In this document: positions 17,042-25,500 of the stretch, in pieces
Numbering within the stretch: the first letter of the stretch is position 1
How the letters are laid out: each line of letters begins with the position of its first letter
Origin: Funiculus sociatus GB2-C1
GTDB taxonomy: Bacteria > Cyanobacteriota > Cyanobacteriia > Cyanobacteriales > FACHB-T130
Length of the DNA stretch: 59,544 nucleotides
Assembly: GCF_039962115.1 (NCBI RefSeq)
Contig: NZ_JAMPKJ010000038.1
Coordinates: 1 to 59,544 of the forward strand
Direction: 5' to 3'
Translations under genes and position numbers: made by a program
Notes under the pieces: model-generated
Database searches by the model: none
Told to the model about the DNA's origin: nothing
What the model saw: only the letters and a program-made list of their open reading frames with translations

Positions 17042-17526
17042 TGCTAAATTTTACAACTGAAAACCTCTACCGCACCTGCACCGAATTTCTTGAACAAAAT
17101 CCTGAAAAACGGTTGCTGATACTCAAAGACCTTGGTATAGCGCGTTACGCCGATTTCTTAACCCAAATGCCATTAACTGAGGCAAATGTAGCTTGTGTAA
17201 TGCGTTTTTTCAAAGATACAAGTCGGGTCAAATTTCCTAATCTTAGGGGAGCAGATTTATCTGGTTTAAATTTGGACGGCGTTAACTTTATCCGGGGAGA
17301 TTTATCAGGAGCCAATTTAAGGGGAAGTCGTTTATTAGAAGCCGATTTGTTATTTGCCAATTTCGCTGGCGCAGACTTGAGAAATGCAGATTTGAGGGGT
17401 GCAACTCTGAATGAAACTATATGGACAAATGCTTTATTAGAGGGGTGCAACTTTGGCACAGGGATTGGGTTAACCAACGAACAGCGCAGATATTTAAAAA
17501 TTTGCGGTGCTAATTTCAACGATTAA
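17041..17526 (+). CDS. Pentapeptide-repeat protein
   Basis: 161 residues. An N-terminal helical part of about 65 residues (YRTCTEFLEQNPEKRLLILKD...) is followed by A-D-L-x-x / A-N-L-x-x pentapeptides (about 70-130: GADLSGLNLDG, SGANLRGS, GADLRNADLRGATL), which form a right-handed beta helix. Its ATG overlaps the stop of the methyltransferase gene (TAATG), so the two are probably translationally coupled. Some pentapeptide-repeat proteins mimic DNA; whether this one does is unknown. Confidence 0.85.
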   Translation: MLNFTTENLYRTCTEFLEQNPEKRLLILKDLGIARYADFLTQMPLTEANVACVMRFFKDTSRVKFPNLRGADLSGLNLDGVNFIRGDLSGANLRGSRLLEADLLFANFAGADLRNADLRGATLNETIWTNALLEGCNFGTGIGLTNEQRRYLKICGANFND

Positions 17527-17650
17527 AGTAATGGGAAGGAAGGAAACTAAACTCGATATAAATATTTGTCTCCTAACGTTTAGTCGCCCGGCGCAACATA
17601 TAATTATTCTTAACTGAAAGTACGCGATCGCGCTTATTGTCGCCTTAGCT

Positions 17651-18217
17651 TCAAATCAATTCTGCTTGTTCAAAAATCTGTCTTGTTGTTAGTTCTAACC
17701 CTGGAAGCAGTGTATCCACAATCGGCATAGTATCTGTGTAGGCTTGAATTCTTCCATCTGGTAAAAATACCCTAATATTCATAGGTTCAGGATCTACAAC
17801 CCACACTCTGGAAATACCAGCCGCAAAATAATCTTTAGCCTTATCTTCAAATTGTTTGATAGTTTGCTCTGGCGAAATAATCTCTATTACCCATTCAGGA
17901 ATGGCAGGACAAGCTTCATTACGCTTCCAACTTGCGGGTAAGCGTTCATAGGAAATGTACGTTAAATCGGGTACAGGTGCCCAATCCTGACCATTACGCT
18001 GCAACAGCACTGCCCATTCTAGAACGATTCGTCCGCGTCCTCTACACCACGCTCCGATGAGAACCCATAAAGCTGATTGTAAAGCCGAATGGAAATATTT
18101 TGGAGACACTTTAGGGACTGCTTGACCATCTACAAACTCATATATTACATCTCCTTCTGGTAAAGCCAAAAATTCCTGTAATGTGAGTTTGGTTCCCTTG
18201 CTTACATTGACCATCAT
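17651..18217 (-). CDS. Uma2 family (DUF820) PD-(D/E)XK nuclease-like protein
   Basis: 188 residues with the Uma2 pattern: LTLQEFLALPEGD-x-x-YE (about 11-28), PDLTYIS (about 97-103, the catalytic Asp) and EWVIEIISP (about 125-133, the E-x-x-S-P form). DKAKDYFAAGISRVWVVDP follows (about 144-162). The family is very expanded in cyanobacteria; its biological role is unclear. Confidence 0.88.
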   Translation of the reverse strand: MMVNVSKGTKLTLQEFLALPEGDVIYEFVDGQAVPKVSPKYFHSALQSALWVLIGAWCRGRGRIVLEWAVLLQRNGQDWAPVPDLTYISYERLPASWKRNEACPAIPEWVIEIISPEQTIKQFEDKAKDYFAAGISRVWVVDPEPMNIRVFLPDGRIQAYTDTMPIVDTLLPGLELTTRQIFEQAELI

Positions 18218-18276
18218 CTACCTCGATTGGTGAGTAATAAATTTACGATACTAGAAGCTAATTCTGTAATTTATTT

Positions 18277-20082
18277 TTAAGTTATTTCGCTTTTAATACC
18301 TGTCTGTACTTTCCAAAGACTGGCATAAATTCCCCGTTTAGCTAATAGTTGTTCGTGTCGTCCTTGTTCTACTAATTTGCCGTATTCCATCACATAAATA
18401 CAATCAGCATTGCGGACAGTGGAGAGACGATGAGCGATCGCGATCGTGGTGCGATTGGCGGTAATTCGTTCTAGCGATCGCTGAATGGCTGCTTCTGTCT
18501 CATTGTCTACGGCGGAGGTAGCCTCATCGAGAATCAGAATCGGTGGATTTTTCAACACCGCACGCGCGATCGCAATCCGCTGTCTTTGTCCGCCAGATAA
18601 TTTCTGACCTCGCTCACCTACAATTGTGTCGTAGCTTTCGGGAAGCTGCATGATAAAATCGTGCGCCTCGGCAATTTTAGCAGCTTCTATTACTTCAGCT
18701 TCAGTAGCATCGGGACTACCGTAGGCGATATTTTCTGCTACTGTACCATGAAATAAGAAGACATCTTGGCTCACTAACCCGATGCAAGAGCGCAAATCTC
18801 TGAATTTTAAATCACGCAATTCAATCCCATCTAAGGTAATAGTTCCCGATTTAATTTCGTACAATCTCAGTAACAGTTTTACCAGGGTACTCTTACCCGA
18901 ACCAGTAGAACCCACTATGGCAATTGTCTTTCCCGCCGGAATGTGTAAAGAGAGATTTTTAATAACTGGATTTCGCCCGTTATAAGCAAAAGTGACATTC
19001 TGTAATTCCACTTCGCCGCGCACTGAAGCAACGGGTAAGGAAACGTGTCCAGAATGAATCGCAATCGGTGTATCAAGCAGATTCATGACTCGGTTTGTGG
19101 AAGCCATTGCTCGTTGATACTGATCGAGAGTTTCACCCAATCTTGTTAAAGGCCAGAGCAACCGTTGTGTTAGGAATACTAATACACTGTAAGTACCTAC
19201 AGAAAGTCTGCCATTTGCGGCATCCATACCTCCGATTAGCAACGTTGCTGTAAAGCCGATTAAGATAATAATGCGAATCAAAGGAACAAAGGCAGAACTG
19301 AGAGCGATCGCGCTCCTGTTACTTTGCCGATAAGCCTCACTTTCTTCTGCTATCCTGTTAGTTTCATATTTCTCTGTGACAAAACTTTTAATCGTTGTTA
19401 TCCCGCTCAAATTATTCGATAAGCGACTGTTGAGCAGACTTACCTTTTCCCGAACATCAGCATAGCGAGGAGCAAGGCGATGCTGAAAAGCAATCGAACC
19501 CCAGAGAATAAATGGTATTGGCAACATTGCCATCCAAGCTACACTAGGAGCCAAAATAAAGAAGGCACCGCCAATAATTACAACTGTTGTGGCAACCTGG
19601 ATCAGATCGTTAGCTCCAGCATCCAAAAAACGCTCTAATTGATTGATATCATCGCTGAGGATAGACATCAAACCGCCAGTGCTGCGTTCTTCAAAGTAGG
19701 CTAATTCCAGTTCCTGAATATGGCTGTAAGCATCAAGGCGTAAGTCATGCTGAATATTCTGAGCCAAATTGCGCCAAAGCAGAGCATAAGCATACTCAAA
19801 AATAGATTCCAGCCCCCAAATAATGAAGCTGAGAAAGGTAATTACTACAAGTTGCCCAAAGACATCTTTTATGCCGAATTTAGCAATCAGAGAAGTATCT
19901 TTTTGAACTACCACATCCACTGCTAAACCGATTAATGCGGGTGGTGCTAAGTCAAAAAGTTTATTGAGAATTGAACAGACAGTTGCTTGCCTAATAGCAT
20001 CGCGATAGTTGTGTCCATATTCAAACAGACGCTTGAAGGGATGCGTCTTAGGCGACCGATTTAGGGATTGTTTACGAGCCAA
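18277..20082 (-). CDS. ABC exporter, fused membrane and ATPase domains
   Basis: 601 residues. The N-terminal half (about 30-330) has six membrane helices of the type I exporter fold. The C-terminal half is an ABC ATPase: Walker [10 protein letters not shown] (about 395-403), Q-loop SQDVFLF, signature LSGGQRQR, Walker [12 protein letters not shown], and the switch AHRLS. MsbA-like half-transporter, acting as a homodimer or heterodimer; the substrate (lipid, peptide or drug) cannot be read from the sequence. The gene stands alone. Confidence 0.92.
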   Translation of the reverse strand: MARKQSLNRSPKTHPFKRLFEYGHNYRDAIRQATVCSILNKLFDLAPPALIGLAVDVVVQKDTSLIAKFGIKDVFGQLVVITFLSFIIWGLESIFEYAYALLWRNLAQNIQHDLRLDAYSHIQELELAYFEERSTGGLMSILSDDINQLERFLDAGANDLIQVATTVVIIGGAFFILAPSVAWMAMLPIPFILWGSIAFQHRLAPRYADVREKVSLLNSRLSNNLSGITTIKSFVTEKYETNRIAEESEAYRQSNRSAIALSSAFVPLIRIIILIGFTATLLIGGMDAANGRLSVGTYSVLVFLTQRLLWPLTRLGETLDQYQRAMASTNRVMNLLDTPIAIHSGHVSLPVASVRGEVELQNVTFAYNGRNPVIKNLSLHIPAGKTIAIVGSTGSGKSTLVKLLLRLYEIKSGTITLDGIELRDLKFRDLRSCIGLVSQDVFLFHGTVAENIAYGSPDATEAEVIEAAKIAEAHDFIMQLPESYDTIVGERGQKLSGGQRQRIAIARAVLKNPPILILDEATSAVDNETEAAIQRSLERITANRTTIAIAHRLSTVRNADCIYVMEYGKLVEQGRHEQLLAKRGIYASLWKVQTGIKSEIT

Positions 20083-20265
20083 GGTGATACTTCGCTAGAT
20101 AGTTAAAGCTGACTTTAACCACTTTAGCAATTATCCAGCTGACAGCTTATGCAAAATGGCTGATAGGTATGAATACCAGTTGGGTTTATCGGCGCAACAT
20201 TTGAATTGTTGAAACTGCCTATAGGCAAGTCTTTCAAAATCCAAAATCCGAAATGGTATAAGTCT

Positions 20266-21378
20266 TTACTCTTCTATTTGCGCGATCGCATCCGCTGGCG
20301 ATACATCACTATAGATAACAGACATAATCCCTGGCAGGTATTCATCCATCATCGTCACGTTGGCATAAACCATCTGTTTGATTAGTGCTGAAGTGAGGCG
20401 ATCGCCTTCAACATCTATACTTGTTTTGTAGCGAATTTCCCCATCGGCAAAGTCTAGCTCAAAGTTGCCAACTATCGTGCCAGAATTTGCTCTAGTGATG
20501 AACTCTGCGATCGCCATTCGCTTGTTTTCTGGGGCGTTTACTGGGCAAACTGAGTAAAAAACAAATTGCTCTTGTTTCTCTCTTACCTTGGCGTAGCAAG
20601 TCAATTTGCCATTTTCACCTTGGAAAGCCATCTGTAAAACTGGCTCTCCTTTAATCTGGTAAAAAGGCCATTCATCCTCTTTGAAGAAATTGACCATTTC
20701 CTCAAAGATTTCTCCGCTAGAAGTTGCAACTTGGGCGATCGCATCTATAGTAACATCAGCCATTTCTTGGAAGAAATCGACAATTCCCTCAAGGATGTCA
20801 CTCGTGGCATTTTGAGTCATTTCCGACAGATTGGCTTCTGTCCACTCTTTGAAGAAGTTAGCGATCGCATTCCCAATTTCTTCGCTGGAAGTTTCACCAT
20901 TTGCCAGAGCAGATGGATTAATATAAGCCCAGAATGTACTGTAGCCAGTTTCGCCTGATTCCTGTTGCTGCTTAACAGATAACCCCAACCAATTCTCGGT
21001 ATATAGTAGCGGGTGGTCTGGCTGTTCCCCGCTAAGATTTAGGATATAGTTTGCCACTTCGTTAGCATCTGCGGCGTGTTCTACTAGATGCGGTAGTGAA
21101 TCGGGTTTTAAACTAATTTCAATTTTGATATCTAGTTCGGGTTGGAATTTTCCAGCAGAGAAAGAGCCGCGTACTTCCGGCTTAAGATTAAATAGTGCCT
21201 CAGTGTCGATGCGTTGGTAGAGTTCTGGGTTGACTATTAAGGTGAAACGACACTCGATGAGTTGGTCGTCTTGTTTGGTTAGGGAAAGGGCGATCGCATG
21301 AAGGGTGAGGGGCGTAATAGTGCTAGCACGTAAAGTTAGTTCGTTGTTCAGTTGATATTTTTCTGTATTTGTCGTCAT
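20266..21378 (-). CDS. YbjN-domain protein, third gene of the DUF4157 run
   Basis: 370 residues. The last 130 residues (FVFYSVCPVNAPENKRMAIAEF..., GNFELDFADGEIRYKTSIDVEG) match the YbjN fold, a chaperone-like alpha/beta domain also seen in type III secretion chaperones. The first 120 residues are a separate beta-rich domain (LNNELTLRASTITPLTL). The middle holds acidic helical repeats (IANFFKEWTEANLSEM, IVDFFQEMADVTIDAI, MVNFFKEDEWPFY). It lies downstream of the WG-repeat and DUF4157 genes in the same direction (68-bp gap). A chaperone or adaptor role for the DUF4157 protein is inference. Confidence 0.7.
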   Translation of the reverse strand: MTTNTEKYQLNNELTLRASTITPLTLHAIALSLTKQDDQLIECRFTLIVNPELYQRIDTEALFNLKPEVRGSFSAGKFQPELDIKIEISLKPDSLPHLVEHAADANEVANYILNLSGEQPDHPLLYTENWLGLSVKQQQESGETGYSTFWAYINPSALANGETSSEEIGNAIANFFKEWTEANLSEMTQNATSDILEGIVDFFQEMADVTIDAIAQVATSSGEIFEEMVNFFKEDEWPFYQIKGEPVLQMAFQGENGKLTCYAKVREKQEQFVFYSVCPVNAPENKRMAIAEFITRANSGTIVGNFELDFADGEIRYKTSIDVEGDRLTSALIKQMVYANVTMMDEYLPGIMSVIYSDVSPADAIAQIEE

Positions 21379-21446
21379 AAGCTAGTAGAATCTTAATCTC
21401 TGGCAATCGAACTCCTTTACAATCGTTCCTTTACAACCGTGATGTT

Positions 21447-22562
21447 TCAGCTAGGAGAAATATCAAATGGACTCACAATCTCTCCTGCTCGATTAATGTA
21501 AACTTGTTTTGCGCCTTTTCTTTTTTTTCCCTGCCCTGCAATCATCGCTGTAGTAAGTTTCCGAATCTCATGGTTGTGATAATGATCCGGAGGTGGAAGA
21601 TATCCCACGAAGCTATCAATAAATAAAAATTCGGGAGAGAGTATCACCTCTCCTTGAGAGGTTAACAACCCCCATTTTTTATTTTGTCGAAAAGGAGCAA
21701 TTCCATAATTAAATGAGCCGATCTCCTCGTACAATGGTTCAATTACCCATTCTCCTTTCGTATTGATGACCCCAAAGTTAGAACCCGTTTTCTTGACAAT
21801 GCATAAACCTTCATGAAAACCCGAAGAATAGGCAAATCTTTCTTCAAAGGCGAGGTCTCCATTTGTTTTGATAAAACCTATTCGGTTATCTTCAGCTTCG
21901 TGGACTTCTGTAGGAAGAATAACCGGACAGAGTCCGTTTCTAAATCCATGAGTGTTGGCATTAATTTTACAGGGTACTGTTTCTAGCCGTTGACCATTTT
22001 TATCAATAAAGAAGAAACTTTCTGTTTGAGATGCTTTCAGGAGCTGACTAACCAAGGCATACCCCTCTTGGAAGCGTTTTGCTGTTTCAAATCGAACGTC
22101 AAACAGTTCTTCTCCCTCTTTATTGATGTAAGTCCATCCCTCTTCCGTCGCAACAGCAGCTACTCCTTCGCTAAATCCTAAGCTGACTTCTCCCTCGTAG
22201 TCTATGTTAAATTGAGGCGAAATTTTAAATTCTCCCGCTTGGTCGATAAAGCCAACTTTTTCACTGATATCCGCATACTGGGCAAGTCCCTCACTGAAAG
22301 ATGAACAGAATGGAGTATGCCTTAAAGGAATAATTTCTTGACCGCTGGAGTTGATATACCCTTGGAGCCTAGTTGGAGATATAATTTCTTGACCATCGGA
22401 GTTGATATACTTTTGGATGCTGGATTCGATGTCTGTAGATATTTCCACTATGCAGCGATCTTCAGAGAAGCGTCCTACAAGATCATAAATAGGTTCTACT
22501 ATCAATTCTCCGTCTGAATTAATAAATCCATATTTTAGGTCTTTGACTACTGGATAAAGCAT
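21447..22562 (-). CDS. WG-repeat protein
   Basis: 371 residues almost wholly made of WG-type repeats of about 40-50 residues. Each has a [WYF]-G-[FLV]-I-[ND] strand, then G, then I-x-P-x-[FY] (for example KYGFINSDGELIVEPIYD near the start, FGVINTKGEWVIEPLYE near 245, KWGLLTSQGEVILSPEF near 280). There is no signal peptide. WG repeats are thought to form beta propeller-like or solenoid binding surfaces. It sits 33 bp after the DUF4157 gene, so co-transcription is likely. Confidence 0.85.
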   Translation of the reverse strand: MLYPVVKDLKYGFINSDGELIVEPIYDLVGRFSEDRCIVEISTDIESSIQKYINSDGQEIISPTRLQGYINSSGQEIIPLRHTPFCSSFSEGLAQYADISEKVGFIDQAGEFKISPQFNIDYEGEVSLGFSEGVAAVATEEGWTYINKEGEELFDVRFETAKRFQEGYALVSQLLKASQTESFFFIDKNGQRLETVPCKINANTHGFRNGLCPVILPTEVHEAEDNRIGFIKTNGDLAFEERFAYSSGFHEGLCIVKKTGSNFGVINTKGEWVIEPLYEEIGSFNYGIAPFRQNKKWGLLTSQGEVILSPEFLFIDSFVGYLPPPDHYHNHEIRKLTTAMIAGQGKKRKGAKQVYINRAGEIVSPFDISPS

Positions 22563-22595
22563 AGTCTTATTTATTTTACAAAAAAAGGTGTGGTT

Positions 22596-25500
22596 TTATT
22601 GGATTTGATTTAGGTAATCCTGGATAATATTCCTGAATTTTTGAATGATTTGATTTTCGTTCTTCTTAGACTTGTTAGTATTATAGTAACTTTCTATTCT
22701 TTCATATAATTCACTATCATTTTTTACAATAGAAATCTGCCGTTCTCTAACCTTTTTAGGTACTGTCCCCTTTTTATTTGGATCTTTCTCGACATTTTTT
22801 GAACTGCGTGGATCTGTACCACCCGTGGTCATAGCCATAATGTTAAAAGCAGGCTGGCTAGCATTAGCCGGATTATTAAGCGCAATCAAATTAGTGATAT
22901 GGGATGGGCTGTACCTGAAGGGTTCTGCTACTAGAGATGCTACTAGCATAGCTGTATTATTCGCTGGAGTAGTCCGGCTTTCATGAATATTTCTTAATAA
23001 ATTTAATAAGCTGCCCACAGTCAGATTAAATTTACTATATTCATATCCCTTAACTTCTTTATCAGTAGTTATTTTTCCATCTTTTTTAGTAATCGTAGCA
23101 GCTTCTGCTGCATTATAAGGATAGACATAATTATTACGAACTGGATCTTGATCTACAAAGAATTTATTACCTCCTACTTCAATCGCATTGTTTTTGTCTG
23201 TAGTCGCACGTCCATAATCTCTTTGAATACTGGCAATTGTTCTTTGGATTCCTCTAGGTAGAGGATCACTCTCTTCATCTTCCTCACTTTTGCCTTTATA
23301 AAATTTATCGCTAACCGCTTCTAAAGCCCGTTCTATCAGATTATCAATGGGAGTATCAAGTTCTCCTTCTTTATGAAAAATTTCATAATCTTTTTCAGTA
23401 TCATTAGGCTTGATTAGTACGTGAAGCTTTAATCCTGACTCCTGCTTATTGGTTTGTTTTATTTTTTCTATCTCAATAGTTAACTTAATGCCTTTCTTGA
23501 GCTGACTTGAATAGTATTTTTTGAGTTTTTTCGCTTGTTTTTGTTTCGACTTGAAGTATTGATTGAATCCCTCTGATGTTTCTTCGTCGAGTTTTAGTTC
23601 CTCATAAATCTTATTGGCAATAGCCTCATGCTTCTTGCTATCCGCCGCCTTAATCTCCCCTTCCTGCCCTTCCTCTTCCTTGCCTTTCTTGTCCCTCTTA
23701 TCCTTGCCAAACCCAAGCTTACCGCCAATCTTCTTAGCAAACTTCACCGCCTGAGCAATCACCCAATCGATCGCCTTCTCAATCGGCTGGCGCACCTTCT
23801 GAACGATCGCCTGAATCTTCTCACTAATACCGCCCAAGCCCAACAGACTTGCCATAAAGCTGATTACTACGGGCAGTGCCTTAGATAGAGCATTCTCTAC
23901 TAACTTCGCCGCACCACCCACAGCACCACTAGCGATCGCCGTCACCGACTCCATCACCGCATTCACCAACTCGGCAATCTGACTGCCACGCTCAATGAAG
24001 AACATGATGATGTCATAAATCGCCTTGCACGCTTTAACAAACGCACTAGCCGGGTTCAACAAACTCAGAATCCACATCACCCCACCCTTGATAATCCCAT
24101 CCACAACAAAGTTCTGGATGTTATCAATCACCATCACCTTCAGGTCGCCAATCTGATCTTGAATGAACTGCCACAGGCCCGCAATTCCTTCGTTTTTCAA
24201 GATTACGAACATCTCGAAGTTTGCTTCCACGAAGTTGACGGCCTTCTCTCCCATTCTCTTCACAGCTCGTGGCCGGATATTCTCATAGACCGTCCCCAGA
24301 ACCTGCGTCACCAGGCTAAAGATGCCCTTCATGTCTAAGCTTTCTGGCATCGTAATGCCCGCCCCAGCGATCGCGCCCGTCAGCCAGCCCAGCATACCCT
24401 TCTTGAGATGCTCCAGGATATTACCCATGAAGTTCTCAAAACCTTGCTTCAGCCCAGAAACTAGATTCCCCAAGAAACCAATCGGGTCTTTGATAATGTT
24501 CTCAATCGCACCCGCCGCTTTCGCCAAGACACCCATCAGCAGGTTCTTCAACTCCGCGATGGTCTTAATCACTCCACCCACAGCATCGAGCGCTTTGTCC
24601 ATCCAAGTGCGATTGGATGCCTTCATCTCTGCTAGCTGGGCATCGAGTTGTTGGAGATTCTCGTTGTACTTCTGTGCCAAAGAATCAACCAACTCATTCT
24701 GCTTGTTATCGACACTACTCTCTAGCTCATCAAACTTACTTTGAATGTCCTGCGCCGCTTCCTGCCCCACTTGCCTGAGATTTTCCGGCAGTTTGGCGAC
24801 GTAATCCTGAATTTGCAGCTTGCCGTCAGCGATTTTCTGTTTAGCCAGGTTTAACTGCGTTGCAACATGGTTGGCAATCTCGTTGATGGTTTTGTCCATC
24901 TCTGCGAGATACAATTCCCGCCCTTCTTTGAAGAAGGCCGTTACCTCCGACGGCACACCAAGCAATTTATCTTTTATCCAACGTCCAGCCCCAAACAAGC
25001 CGTCGTACCGTTCCTTGTAGTCTTCCATGTAGGGGGCCACGAAAGTCTCAAACTTTTGCTTAGCAGCAGCTGCACCCGCATCGAATTTACCGATGACCTC
25101 ATTGTCCAAATTGTTGAGAATGGTTTCGACTTCTGACTTAGTTGTTTGGTAGAAACCATTAATCTTGGTGGCAACGTTAGCCCGTTCCTGCTCCTCCTTT
25201 GTTTTGGTTTCACCTTGAGAGCCAAGCACCTGAGCCAAAGCCTGCTCTTTGCTACCGTGCATTCCTTGCAGCTGCGTTTGCGCTGTCGTCTGTGCCTCAG
25301 CTTGCGCCTGCTTCAGTATTCCCTGCTCCTGCTGGCGATATTCTTGGGGCGCTGTAACAGCGTTAGTTTGGGCATCCTGCTTGGCTTTTAATGCCCCCTG
25401 GAATTGTGACTCATTTGACGAAGCCAGTTGTTCTTCAGTGACATTCGCCTCAATCATCTGCTGGTCGAGCGATTGACTACCCTCTTGCAAAGACACCTCT

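Noticed and set aside
17145-17519. 124-codon minus-strand frame opposite the pentapeptide-repeat gene
   Set aside because: The Lys/Pro/Ser-rich repeats simply mirror the pentapeptide repeats on the other strand.
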